From: Pseudomonadota bacterium
Lineage (GTDB): Bacteria; Pseudomonadota; Gammaproteobacteria; Burkholderiales; Burkholderiaceae_F
Length of the DNA stretch: 64,000 nucleotides
Assembly: GCA_023443095.1 (NCBI GenBank)
Contig: JAEZVV010000078.1
Span: 14,189 to 78,188 of the forward strand
Reading direction: 5' to 3'
Position numbers and translations under genes: made by a program. Of this stretch, positions 27,042 to 35,574 are shown one piece after another. How positions within the stretch are numbered: position 1 is the stretch's first letter; each line of letters starts with the position of its first letter. Below the pieces are notes generated by a model, which saw nothing but the letters and a program-made list of their open reading frames with translations, was not told the origin of the DNA and did not search any database.

Positions 27042-27527
27042 GGTGCTTCTCCTTCGAGTTGTCTCGAGCATGGTTGGGATCGTCGTGAGACCAGGTGGCG
27101 AGGGCCGGCAGGCCTTTCGAAACCTGGAACGCTTTCATTGTCGAGAGCAGGGAAGCGAATGAAACAAGTGGTATTGCGGAGGGCGTCGCCGACAGAAGCC
27201 GCGTTCGCCAATACCTGATGGGTGAGGGCCGCGTCGGTGTCAAAACGAGGCTTTTTGCCTCGGGCTGCAAGAGCGGACGCAGGCGCTGCCGGCGAGCGCT
27301 GGGCAGAGATGCGGCGGCAGCGGAGCCCGGCGGCCGAGGCCGGCTTGCGTCCCGCCTTTCCTGAAGCCGTCAATACCGGGCGCTGTCAAAATGGCGCTCC
27401 TTGACGGCGGACAGGGATAGTCGCACTCGTGTTGCGGGCGCGACAGGCAACGCTTATCCGTTTGTATTCGTAGGCCGATGACGGGGTTCGAGGTAGTGCT
27501 CGAGCGTCGTCGGCGTGGAGGAGATCG
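27042..27527. promoter_or_regulatory. Divergent intergenic region with inverted repeats
   Basis: This 486-bp region separates the leftward cupin/DASS genes from the rightward rpiR/dcu genes and must hold promoters for both. TTTCATT (27133-27139) and AATGAAA (27158-27164) form 7-bp inverted arms 18 bases apart, a candidate operator. A 6-bp hairpin CGAGGC-TTTTT-GCCTCG lies at 27246-27262. I see no convincing gene here. Confidence 0.45.
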
Positions 27528-28394
27528 ATGCGTAAAACCGATGGCGAATCGGAACTGGAGTTTCTGCAGCGGGTGCTGCCCCATCTTCCGGGACGCCAGC
27601 GCCGCTTGGCCGATTTCGTGCGGCTGAACTACCGCTCGCTGGTGGGGCTGAGCTCAATCGACCTGGCAAACGCTGCGGGAGTGAGCGAATCCACGGTGGT
27701 ACGCACGGTGCGCGCCCTGGGTTACGCAGGTTATGTCGATTTCCAGCGCGCCTGGGTCGATTTCCTGCGCGCCGAACTGGTGTCGGACGAGTGGCTGGCG
27801 AAGACGGTGGGCGAATCGACCGGAGAGATCCTCGAGACCATCGTGACGGCCGAGATGCGCTCGCTCGAGCGCCTCCTGCGCGAGACGTCGGCGGCGCGGA
27901 TCGAACGGGCAATCGCCTTGTTGGGAGCGGGGCGCCGTGTGTATGTCTTGGGTGCGCAGTCGTCGTCGGTGTTGGCTTTTTCGGCCGCCTACGAACTGGG
28001 AAAGATCCGGCCCGAAGTGCGTCTGCTGAAGCTTGAGACCGAAGACGCCGTTCACGCTTTGGTCGACGCCGAGCCGGCCGATGTCGCCCTGGTGTTCGGC
28101 TTCCCGCGTTATCCGTCGAGGGTGCTGCGCGCCGTGGACGTGCTGCGCGATCAGGCCGTGCCTTTCGTCTCCGTGGTGCACAACGAAACCTCGCCTTTTG
28201 TCGAAGGGGCGGCAGTGGCGATTCCGGTCTACCTCCGCTACTACACCCTGACCTCGGGTTACTCGCCGGCGGTGTGTCTGCTCAACGCCATCGTGATCGG
28301 CGTGGCCCGGCTCAATGAGACCGCCGCCCGCCAACGTGCCGCCCGCTTCGAACAAGTTGTCAGCACGATGCGGGTATTCGAGCGCGAAGTTTGA
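27528..28394 (+). CDS. MurR/RpiR family transcriptional regulator
   Basis: A 288-residue regulator with an N-terminal RpiR-type helix-turn-helix (about residues 10-85, with IDLANAAGVSESTVVRTVRAL) and a C-terminal SIS domain (about 115-255) that normally binds phosphosugars. It has a GGAGGAGAT site before the ATG. Its position between the dicarboxylate transporter and the divergent cupin/DASS genes suggests it controls one or both. The inducer is unknown. Confidence 0.92.
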   Translation: MRKTDGESELEFLQRVLPHLPGRQRRLADFVRLNYRSLVGLSSIDLANAAGVSESTVVRTVRALGYAGYVDFQRAWVDFLRAELVSDEWLAKTVGESTGEILETIVTAEMRSLERLLRETSAARIERAIALLGAGRRVYVLGAQSSSVLAFSAAYELGKIRPEVRLLKLETEDAVHALVDAEPADVALVFGFPRYPSRVLRAVDVLRDQAVPFVSVVHNETSPFVEGAAVAIPVYLRYYTLTSGYSPAVCLLNAIVIGVARLNETAARQRAARFEQVVSTMRVFEREV

Positions 28395-28461
28395 GCGAGA
28401 CGCGCAAGGCAAAAACCCGAAGCGAACAAACGAGTATGGTCGGGCGCGTCGGCGTCTCGCT
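28394..28461. repeat. 10-bp inverted repeat between rpiR and the dcu gene
   Basis: AGCGAGACGC (28394-28403) and GCGTCTCGCT (28452-28461) are perfect inverted arms 48 bases apart. They fill most of the gap after rpiR, starting at its stop codon. They could form a long hairpin or serve as paired operators for the transporter promoter. Confidence 0.5.
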
Positions 28462-28537
28462 TAATGACGAGTTCAGCTTTGCCGTAGCGGTGCCGTGGGC
28501 CTGTTTGCCGGCGGGCGAGTCGTGTCGGCAATAGGCA

Positions 28538-29863
28538 ATGGCTTCTTTCTGGATTCAGTTCGCTGTGGTGCTGGCCTGCATCGTGTTGGGGGCCAGGATC
28601 GGCGGCATCGGTTTGGGAATGGCGGGCGGAGTCGGCCTGTTCGTCCTGAGCTTCTTTTTTTCGGTCAGGCCGGCGCCGCCGCCGATCGATGTCATGCTCA
28701 TCATCACGGCAGTGGTGACAGCGACGGCCACGCTGCAGGCCGGCGGCGGCCTTGACTATCTGGTGCGATTGGCGGAGCGGGTGCTGCGGCGCAGTCCGGC
28801 GCGCATCACCTTCGTCGCGCCGGCAATGACCTACCTGAGCACAGCGTTCTGCGGCACGGGTTACGTCAGCCTGGCGCTGTTTCCGGTCATTGCCGAGGTG
28901 GCCGCTGCCGCCGGCATTCGGCCCGAACGGCCGCTGTCGATCGCGCTGGTGTCGATCCAGCAGGCCATCACGGTGAGCCCGGTGTCGGCAGCCATGGCCG
29001 TGATGATCAGCGTGATGGCGCCGTTCGGGATCGCCCTGGGCGAGATCCTGCTCGTCACGATACCGGCCACCCTGGTTGGCTGCACCTTGGGAGCGCTTGC
29101 GGTTTATCGACGCGGCGTCGAACTGGCCGACGATCCGGTTTCCCGCGAGCGGCTTGCCAGCGGCGAGTTCCAGCGTGTCGATTGCGGGCTGGCCCAGCGT
29201 CCGCCCGTCCCTCCATACGCGCGGCGCGCGGTCCTGGTTTTTGCCGGTCTGGTCGTGGCCGTGATCCTGATGGGGTCGGTCGACGCCTTGCGGCCGTCCT
29301 GGTCGGGCGAGGACGGGGTCGTGAAGATGGGGGCGCCGATGGCGATCGAGATTCTGATGCTGGCCGGCGCCTGCCTGATTGCCGTTACTTGCCGGGTCAA
29401 GGCGGCGGACGTCACCAAGAATCCGGTGTTCCAGTCGGGGATGATGGGTGTGGTGTCGGTGTTCGGCGTGGCCTGGATGATGGAGAGTTTCTTCACCGCG
29501 CACCGGCCGGTGCTGACCGCGGCGATGGCCGACATGGTTGCCGCCGAACCCCTGTCCTTCGCCCTGGTCCTGTTCCTGACCTCGGCCCTGTTGTTCAGCC
29601 AGGGGGCGGCGGTGCGTGCGATGGTCCCGCTGGGGCTGAGCCTGGGCATCCCGGCGGTGAACCTGACGGCGATGTTCACCGCGTGCGCCGGCTACTTCCT
29701 GATTCCCACCGGCGGGCTGACGATTGCCTGTGTGGCTTTCGATCGCACCGGCACGACCCGCATCGGCAAAGGGCTGCTCAACCACAGCTTCATGTGGCCG
29801 GGTTTGGTTGCCGTGGCCTCCTCGCTGCTGGTGGGCGCACTCATGCTGCCCCTGCTCCGCTGA
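28538..29863 (+). CDS. Dcu-type anaerobic C4-dicarboxylate transporter
   Basis: A 441-residue membrane protein with about ten helices, matching the DcuA/DcuB family that exchanges or takes up fumarate, succinate, malate or aspartate, mostly under anaerobic conditions. Recognisable stretches include TYLSTAFCGTGYVSLALFPV and SIQQAITVSPVSAAMA. It lies downstream of an rpiR-type regulator on the same strand and ends before a bidirectional terminator. Confidence 0.87.
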   Translation: MASFWIQFAVVLACIVLGARIGGIGLGMAGGVGLFVLSFFFSVRPAPPPIDVMLIITAVVTATATLQAGGGLDYLVRLAERVLRRSPARITFVAPAMTYLSTAFCGTGYVSLALFPVIAEVAAAAGIRPERPLSIALVSIQQAITVSPVSAAMAVMISVMAPFGIALGEILLVTIPATLVGCTLGALAVYRRGVELADDPVSRERLASGEFQRVDCGLAQRPPVPPYARRAVLVFAGLVVAVILMGSVDALRPSWSGEDGVVKMGAPMAIEILMLAGACLIAVTCRVKAADVTKNPVFQSGMMGVVSVFGVAWMMESFFTAHRPVLTAAMADMVAAEPLSFALVLFLTSALLFSQGAAVRAMVPLGLSLGIPAVNLTAMFTACAGYFLIPTGGLTIACVAFDRTGTTRIGKGLLNHSFMWPGLVAVASSLLVGALMLPLLR

Positions 29864-29907
29864 GCCGTTGTTGGTGCAACGGTCTCTCGGCCCGCCGGCC
29901 AAGAAAA

Positions 29908-29930
29908 ACGGCGCCCGCAGGCGCCGTCTT
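29908..29930. terminator. Bidirectional terminator
   Basis: ACGGCGCC and GGCGCCGT form an 8-bp stem with a CGCA loop, an A run on the left (AAGAAAA) and TCTTGT on the right. It separates the dcu gene from the convergent DUF1801 gene. Confidence 0.75.
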
Positions 29931-29948
29931 GTCGAACAGGGTTGAGTC

Positions 29949-30743
29949 CTACTTCTTTGCCGCCGTTTTGCTGGCCGTGGCCGTCTTCTTGGCGGCGGGT
30001 TTGGCTACGGTCTTGGCTGCGGTCTTGGTGGCAGCCTTGGTGGCGGTTTTCTTGGCCGCCGTTTTTTTCTCGGCCGCGGCCTTGACCGCCTTCTTGGCCG
30101 TTGTCTTAGTTGCCTTGGCGGCCGGCTTGGCCTTCTTCGCGGCCGTTGCTTTGGCCGGCTCCTCGAGCGAGGCCGCCACCGAGCGCTGCGCCTCGATCAC
30201 GCCGCTGGCGACGTCGAACGCGGCATTCATCATGTCGCGCATCGCGTTGGTGGCGGTTTCGAGGGCATCGACCACCGTGGGTCGGCCCATGGGAATCCGA
30301 ACCACCGGCGGCGGCGCCGCGGCAGCTTCTTCCTTGATGTCCCACAGCTTGAGCAACTCGGCCTGGGTCGGAACCTGGCCTTGCTGGACACGCGTGCGCC
30401 GTGCGGTGACCGAGTCGCGCACGATTTTCTCCACCACATCGAGCGGAAGGCGGTTGAGATCGTCGAACTTGATGTAGCTGTGCGCGGCATCGACGCCAGG
30501 CAAAGCGTCCTTGTGGCGCTCGACCACGTCCTGTTCGGCCACGTAGAGCGCCATGTGTTTCATGCCGGACTCGAGCGCAAACAGCGGTCCGTCCAGCTCA
30601 TAGAACGCCAGACCGTAACGCATGCTTTCGCGCACCCCGCGCGCCGAGCGGCGGATCATGCTGCACACGCGGGCCATTGCGACGCGGCGATCCGGTGGCA
30701 GGTCACGCAAGTAACCACCCACCGTCGTTGCAGTCGGAACCAT
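29949..30743 (-). CDS. DUF1801-like protein with histone-H1-like Lys/Ala tail
   Basis: A 264-residue protein in two parts. Residues about 20-125 match the DUF1801/YdhG-like fold, with RYGLAFYELDGPLFAL and SYIKFDDLNRLPLD. From about residue 195 to the end the sequence is a low-complexity tail of Lys, Ala and Thr repeats (AAKKTA-type) like those of histone H1, AlgP and other nucleoid-binding bacterial proteins. DNA binding by the tail is likely from composition. The role of the fused domain is unknown. Confidence 0.7.
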   Translation of the reverse strand: MVPTATTVGGYLRDLPPDRRVAMARVCSMIRRSARGVRESMRYGLAFYELDGPLFALESGMKHMALYVAEQDVVERHKDALPGVDAAHSYIKFDDLNRLPLDVVEKIVRDSVTARRTRVQQGQVPTQAELLKLWDIKEEAAAAPPPVVRIPMGRPTVVDALETATNAMRDMMNAAFDVASGVIEAQRSVAASLEEPAKATAAKKAKPAAKATKTTAKKAVKAAAEKKTAAKKTATKAATKTAAKTVAKPAAKKTATASKTAAKK

Positions 30744-30864
30744 TGAACACCCTCCCGAAGAACCACCCCGTGGTCCCCATTTTACCGCGACTGCGGCTTT
30801 TACTCAGATTGGGTGAAACAATGGCTTGTTGCGCTGCCGCGACGAACGGTCGAAGTCAGGGAAA

Positions 30865-31863
30865 TCACCGGGTCGGCGATTTCTGCGCTTCGGCCAGCCG
30901 GCGTTCCAGAGTCTCGATGCGGGCCTGCAGGCTGCCGATGCGGCTGTTGAGTGCGCCGACGTTGAAGAAGGTCTCGTTTTCCACCGGTGCTTTCGGGGTT
31001 CCGGCCCAGCCTATCCACGACGGGTCGTAGACCTTGACGTCCTGAAAGCCCAGCTGCTTGAGCACGGCCGCGGTTTCCGCGGCGCGCACCCCGCTGTTGC
31101 AATAGACGATGGTCTCGCGCGCCGGATCGAACCCGGCATAGAGCTGTTGCAGTTCCTTACTCGGCCGCAGGCTCATGCCGAGGGTGTCCTTGAGTTCGCC
31201 GCGCCGCATCTTGGCCATGGCATCGGGATCGACCCAGTTCTTCTCGTAGGGAATGTTGCGGGCGCCGGGAATGTGGCCGCCGCGGATCGCCCGGATGTCC
31301 TCGCCCGAGAACTCCTTGGGACTGCGCACGTCGATCACCTGAACCCCTGGGGTGTCGAGGGCGGCGAGCATCTGGCGGGTGTCGATCGTCACGCCGGGGC
31401 TGGGCTTGAGCTTGAGTTCGAGCGGCTGGCGGGGCGTCGGCGTCGTGGTCAGGAGCTGGCCGGCGGCGTTCCAGCCGTCGATGCCGTCGTGGTAGACGCG
31501 GGCACGGGTTGCGCCGAAATGCTGCAGGGTGAGCAGGCCGAAGTAGGCGCTGGTGGCGCCGCGCTGGCCGTAGACGACGATCTCGCGCGCCGGATCCAGG
31601 CCGGCGGCCCCCAGAATCTGCTCGAGCCGGGCGAGCGGCAGATAGTCCTCGTTGTTGGCGTCGCGCAGCTCGTCGTTGGGGTTGCCGAGATTGATCGCGC
31701 CTGGGATGTGGCCCTTGGCAAACGAAGCTGGGTCGCGGGTGTCCCAGATCAGCGCGCCGCGATCGGCCGCTTTTTTCACGAAATCGGCATCGACGAGAGG
31801 CTGGGCCCAGGCTGCTGGGGCGAGGTTCAGGACGGCAGCGGTGAACAGGGGCAGCAGGCGCAT
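30865..31863 (-). CDS. Periplasmic tandem-rhodanese sulfurtransferase
   Basis: A 332-residue exported protein with a signal peptide (to about residue 20) and two rhodanese domains. The second has the active-site loop VYCNSGVR with catalytic C255. The first has Gly-Gln in place of Cys (VYGQRGATS) and should be inactive, as is usual for tandem rhodaneses. A C-terminal coiled coil (about 298-325) may mediate oligomerisation. The ATG at 31863 has a GAGGAAG site. It is the last gene of a six-gene leftward operon. Confidence 0.88.
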   Translation of the reverse strand: MRLLPLFTAAVLNLAPAAWAQPLVDADFVKKAADRGALIWDTRDPASFAKGHIPGAINLGNPNDELRDANNEDYLPLARLEQILGAAGLDPAREIVVYGQRGATSAYFGLLTLQHFGATRARVYHDGIDGWNAAGQLLTTTPTPRQPLELKLKPSPGVTIDTRQMLAALDTPGVQVIDVRSPKEFSGEDIRAIRGGHIPGARNIPYEKNWVDPDAMAKMRRGELKDTLGMSLRPSKELQQLYAGFDPARETIVYCNSGVRAAETAAVLKQLGFQDVKVYDPSWIGWAGTPKAPVENETFFNVGALNSRIGSLQARIETLERRLAEAQKSPTR

Positions 31864-31873
31864 CGGGGCTTCC

Positions 31874-32576
31874 TCATTCGCGTTCAGGGTCGCTGCGGCT
31901 GCGGTCGGGGGCCACCAGGCGGGTGATGAGGATCGCCGGGTACAACACGCCGAACAAGGCCTCAAGCATCGCCAGCGAGCGTGTGGTGGCGGAGTTGGGC
32001 ACGATATCGCCATAACCGAGCGAGGTGAGCGTGACCATGCTGTAGTACGTGAGCTTGCTCACAATCGAATCGTAGTCGGCCGGGCTGCCCTGCCACAGGA
32101 AGGCGTTCGGCGTGTACAGCGCGGCGAGCCGGTAGAGCTGAGAAAAAAATCAGCGCCACCATCAGGTAGCCGGCCAGGGCGCCCATCAGGCGGTGGCCGG
32201 TGACGGGGCCGGCCGCAAACACGACGCGCAGGGTAAGGCCCGTCAGCACTCCGAAAGCGGCAATGTCGAAGCTTGCGTCGAGCGCCCGCAGATGGGCGTC
32301 GGGCAGCCAGATGTTGGCGATCTTCAGGGCGACCGCCGTCAGCGACAGCGCAATAAAGAGCCGGCCTCCGCGCACTCGCCGGAACACCACCCCGGCGCCC
32401 AGCGCCAGGACCGTGACGAAAATCGCGCTGCCGACATGGCGGTTGAGGCCGAGCTCGAGCAGGGGCGGCAGTGCAATGATGTCGATCAGCAGCAGGACCG
32501 CAATCGCCGACAGGACCCGGTCCGCCAGCACCAGGCGGCGGTCGACGGCGAGGGGCGAGCGGCGGAACAGGCCCAT
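31874..32576 (-). pseudogene. Ion-channel protein, frameshifted in a 7-base homopolymer
   Basis: The intact product would be about 233 residues: several membrane helices, then a pore loop with the potassium-channel filter TLTSLGYGDIVP and a last helix. The reading frame breaks at the run of seven A (seven T on the coding strand) at 32143-32149. Before it the protein reads MVALIFFS; one T fewer restores the phase and gives LIFSQLYRLAALYTPNAFLW and onwards. This is a sequencing or assembly error, a true mutation, or slippage on the run. The start overlaps the DUF3455 stop. Confidence 0.82.
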
Positions 32577-33130
32577 CAGCGCGGCTTGAGGAACACGAAA
32601 TCGGCTTCGAACGGAACCCGCAGCAGCTGCTTGGCCTGCGCCGGCTGGCAGCCCGCCAGCGGCTGGCCGCCGTGGGTGTTGACCCGCTGCACGTAAGTCA
32701 CGCCGGCCAGGGCGCCGCGGCCGGAGGAGCGGGTCGACAGCAGCAGCCATTTCAGGTCGCCGTCGGCATCCGGCGCGTCCTGCCAGGCCTGGATCTGGCC
32801 GGTGAGACGGCTGCCGTCGGCGTGTTCGAACGAGAACCCGGCGCCGTGGCGGCCCACCGGCCGCTCGTTCGAGTCGAGCAGCTGGGCCTCGGGCTGGCGG
32901 AAGACCCAGTACCAGCCTTCGTTGTCGCGCTCGCAGCGGAACACCTGCACCCCGCGCGCGCGCAGCTGCAGGACCGGCTGGGTGTGATCGGGAGCGGCGA
33001 TCTTGGACATCAGCCCGAGCGAGGGCGGGGTGACGCGCGGCGCATCGGGGCCGCCGCCGGGGATGGGGGCGGGAGTCGAACACGCGGCGAGGGTCAGGGC
33101 CGCGAGCAGGCAGGGAATCAGTGGACGCAT
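32576..33130 (-). CDS. DUF3455-type lipoprotein
   Basis: A 184-residue putative lipoprotein with lipobox LTLAAC (lipidated C17). The mature part resembles DUF3455: a GVQVFRCE stretch, WYWVFRQPEAQL and a late GVTYVQRVNTHGG motif. The function of the family is unknown. Its last base is shared with the channel start codon (TGATG), and it begins six bases after the MBL gene stop. Confidence 0.8.
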   Translation of the reverse strand: MRPLIPCLLAALTLAACSTPAPIPGGGPDAPRVTPPSLGLMSKIAAPDHTQPVLQLRARGVQVFRCERDNEGWYWVFRQPEAQLLDSNERPVGRHGAGFSFEHADGSRLTGQIQAWQDAPDADGDLKWLLLSTRSSGRGALAGVTYVQRVNTHGGQPLAGCQPAQAKQLLRVPFEADFVFLKPR

Positions 33131-33136
33131 GAGACC

Positions 33137-34075
33137 TCAGCTGTCGGAGTTGGAAAGGACCCCTTCGTGTAACACGGCAGCGCCGCTGGCGACGAGGTCG
33201 CGCACGATGCGATCGACAAAATCCTCGAAAACGAGACCGAAGTAGCGCTCGTTGATCAAGGGAAAGTAGCGCGCGGCCGCCAGATGGGCGATCAACTCGG
33301 CGAGGCCGGTGCGGCGGACCGCGAGCAGGTGGAACTTGATCAGGGCGCGGGCGCCGTTGCGCGCATTCCGCGCCGGGTCTTCGGCCAGGGCGGCGAGCCG
33401 CTGCCGCGCCCGCGCCAGCGCGGCCGGCACGTCGACGAACAGCGCGCCATGGCCGGGGATGACGAGGCGGGGCGAGAGCGACTCGATGAGGTCGAGCATC
33501 GCCGCCTGCTCGGCAAAACCGCTATCGCCTTCGAGCTCGGGGAAAATCACGCCGAAACCGTGCTGCCATAGAACGTCGGCCGAGATCAGGATGCGTTCGT
33601 CCGCGCACCAGAACATCACCGAATGCGGGTCGTGGCCGGGCGCGGCGATCACGCGCCAGTCGAGTTGCCCCAGGCGCAGCTCGCTGTCGGGTACAAGCAG
33701 CGAATCGAAACTGAAGCGTTCACATTGCTGGCCGGTGGCGGCGTAAGCGAGCCGGTCCTCGTCCCATTCGGCTACCGCGTCCGCCAGGCCGGGCGGGATC
33801 GCGATCGCGGCCCCGAAGCGCCGCGCCAACTGCGCGTTGCCGCCGCAGTGGTCCGAATGCAAGTGGGTGTTGAAGATGCGGACAAGCGAGCGGCCGGCCA
33901 AGCCGTGGGTCACCAGCGCTTCGGTCTGCGCCGCGTGGGAACAATAACCGCTGTCGATCAGGCTGGCCTGGTGTTCGTCATCGAAGGTCAGCACATTGTT
34001 GGACGACAGCCAGCCGCGTTCGAAAACACGCAGGCCCGGCGGCAGCAGCGGATGGGTACCGGCCGCTGTATCCAT
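33137..34075 (-). CDS. MBL-fold metallo-hydrolase
   Basis: A 312-residue metallo-beta-lactamase-fold protein. The metal motif THLHSDHCGG is intact, with further ligands in APGHDPHSV and VIPGHG. It has no signal peptide and is probably cytoplasmic. The long C-terminal helical region resembles glyoxalase-II-like hydrolases of unknown substrate. The ATG at 34075 lies two bases after the stop of the upstream gene, which supports this start within a longer open frame. Confidence 0.88.
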   Translation of the reverse strand: MDTAAGTHPLLPPGLRVFERGWLSSNNVLTFDDEHQASLIDSGYCSHAAQTEALVTHGLAGRSLVRIFNTHLHSDHCGGNAQLARRFGAAIAIPPGLADAVAEWDEDRLAYAATGQQCERFSFDSLLVPDSELRLGQLDWRVIAAPGHDPHSVMFWCADERILISADVLWQHGFGVIFPELEGDSGFAEQAAMLDLIESLSPRLVIPGHGALFVDVPAALARARQRLAALAEDPARNARNGARALIKFHLLAVRRTGLAELIAHLAAARYFPLINERYFGLVFEDFVDRIVRDLVASGAAVLHEGVLSNSDS

Positions 34076-34077
34076 GT

Positions 34078-34503
34078 TCAGGGCTTGCGGTAGTGCGCGG
34101 CGATGCGGGCGAACGCAACTTCGAGTTCGGCGCTGCCGGCGTGGAAGGCCCGCGGGCGGCCGAGTTTGGCCTTGAGCATCAGCCGCGGCGCGAGACGCGG
34201 AGTGAGCTGGCGCGCCAGCACGACCTCGTCCCAGCGCATCGACTTGTCGACCCAGCCGCTCTGGCGGATGCCGTCGGCGTCGATCGTGGTGGTGCTCGCC
34301 AGCATCTGCCGCCACGAGGCCAGCACCGCGATCCCGGTAAGGCCGAGCAGCCAGAAGGCGTCGGCGCTGGCCCAGCCTTCGGTGCGCCAGAGCACGCGGA
34401 CCGTCAGGGCGGCGAGCGCCAGCACCAGGGCTCCGGTCAGCAGCCGGGCGCTGCGGCCGTAAGCCGGGCCGACCACGGGTGAAGGGAAATCGGGTTTGGG
34501 CAT
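34078..34503 (-). CDS. Two-TM membrane protein, DUF2244/PH-like
   Basis: A 141-residue protein with two hydrophobic helices (about residues 20-38 and 48-64) and a C-terminal domain (STTTIDADGIRQSGWVDKSMRWDEV) like bacterial PH-type domains of small membrane proteins. The exact family is uncertain. It sits in the six-gene operon between DUF1289 and the MBL hydrolase. Confidence 0.6.
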   Translation of the reverse strand: MPKPDFPSPVVGPAYGRSARLLTGALVLALAALTVRVLWRTEGWASADAFWLLGLTGIAVLASWRQMLASTTTIDADGIRQSGWVDKSMRWDEVVLARQLTPRLAPRLMLKAKLGRPRAFHAGSAELEVAFARIAAHYRKP

Positions 34504-34522
34504 GGCGCAAAGATAACAGCGC

Positions 34523-34735
34523 TCAAGGGGCGCTGCGGCGGGCCGCAATCCGTTTCCAGATCGCGCGTTTTTGTTCGTCGGAACAACTCGACCAAGCCGC
34601 GATTTCGTCGAGCGTGCGCTGGCAGCCGACACACAGGCCGCTGGCGGCGTCGATCCGGCAGATCGAGACGCAGGGCGAAGTCACGGGAGCGGCAGCGCTC
34701 TGGGGCGCTGGTTGAGATTGGATCATGGAGGCCAT
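34523..34735 (-). CDS. DUF1289 small cysteine-rich protein
   Basis: A 70-residue protein with the DUF1289 motif: [10 protein letters not shown], then [16 protein letters not shown] and a final helix. Four cysteines in this family may bind a metal. An in-frame second ATG at 34726 is an equally possible start, and neither has a clear ribosome binding site. It is the first gene of the leftward operon and is divergent from the hemerythrin-like gene. Confidence 0.85.
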   Translation of the reverse strand: MASMIQSQPAPQSAAAPVTSPCVSICRIDAASGLCVGCQRTLDEIAAWSSCSDEQKRAIWKRIAARRSAP

Positions 34736-34858
34736 TCTCGCATTGCCGCGGCTTAGGAAATTCTTAAGAAAGCGCTAGGCGAGATTTAGCGGCACGCCCG
34801 TCGCGGTCTTCTTACAGTGGCTCCTCGCCGGCGTGGGCCGGCCAAGACGGAGCAGACC

Positions 34859-35539
34859 ATGAAGCAGCGTTATGACATCTATGCCTTCATCCACAAGGGC
34901 TTGCGCGCCTGGACAAGCGAAGTCCTGAGCGCCGCCGGCCGCGTCGACGTCAGCGACGCCGAAGACTGCGCCCAGCTGTCGGCGGCGCTGCGCGAACTGA
35001 TTGCGGCTCACCGTGGCCACCTCGAACACGAGGAGCGCTTCATCCACCCCGCGCTCGAGGCGGCACGGCCGGGAGCGAGCGCGCAGACCGAAGCCGAACA
35101 CGCGGAACACCTTGCCGGGCTCGATGCGATCGAAAAGACGCTGCTCGTCTGGGAGTCGAGTCAGGGCGCCGAACGCAGCGTGGTGGCGCGCTCGCTTTAT
35201 CGCGAGCTGGCGTCCTGGACGGCGCAGGCCCTCCAGCACATGGAAATGGAAGAACGCGACAACAACGCTGTGTTGTGGTCGCACTACACGGACGAGCAGA
35301 TCGCCGCGCTCGAGGCGAGACTGGTCGGCGCGATCGCTCCCGCCGCCATGCTGGCTTATCTGCACCACATGGTTCCGGCGATGGCCCCGTTCGAGCGGGC
35401 CCAGCTACTCGGCGGCATGCAGCAAGCCCTGCCCGCTTCGGTGTTCTCGGACATATTGGGACAGATCAAGCAGCGCCTAAGCTCGCGCGACTGGTTCAAG
35501 CTGCTGCTCGCTCTCGGACCGATGCCGGTTGGTGTCTGA
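34859..35539 (+). CDS. Hemerythrin-like domain protein
   Basis: A 226-residue four-helix-bundle protein with a hemerythrin-type pattern: H12 near the N-terminus, HRGHLEHEERFIHP, AEHLAGLD and HMEMEERDNN. These His and Glu residues could hold a di-iron or haem site, as in proteins sensing O2, NO or iron. The perfect 10-bp palindrome TTCTTAAGAA at 34761-34770 lies in its upstream region and may be an operator. A cytochrome c gene follows 35 bases later. Confidence 0.72.
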   Translation: MKQRYDIYAFIHKGLRAWTSEVLSAAGRVDVSDAEDCAQLSAALRELIAAHRGHLEHEERFIHPALEAARPGASAQTEAEHAEHLAGLDAIEKTLLVWESSQGAERSVVARSLYRELASWTAQALQHMEMEERDNNAVLWSHYTDEQIAALEARLVGAIAPAAMLAYLHHMVPAMAPFERAQLLGGMQQALPASVFSDILGQIKQRLSSRDWFKLLLALGPMPVGV

Positions 35540-35574
35540 GCCCCTGTCCTTGAACCCTTGTTGTGGAGGTCGAC

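Noticed and set aside
27246..27262. Hairpin CGAGGC-TTTTT-GCCTCG as a terminator
   Set aside because: The stem is only 6 bp, there is no T tract after it, and no gene ends here.
28259..29902. 547-codon open frame antisense to the dcu gene
   Set aside because: His/Arg/Gln-rich composition with no motifs; it mirrors a well-supported transporter.
29949..30160. Possible tandem DNA repeat in the Lys/Ala-coding tail
   Set aside because: The repeats are irregular at the DNA level and are explained by the low-complexity protein tail, not by a variable repeat array.
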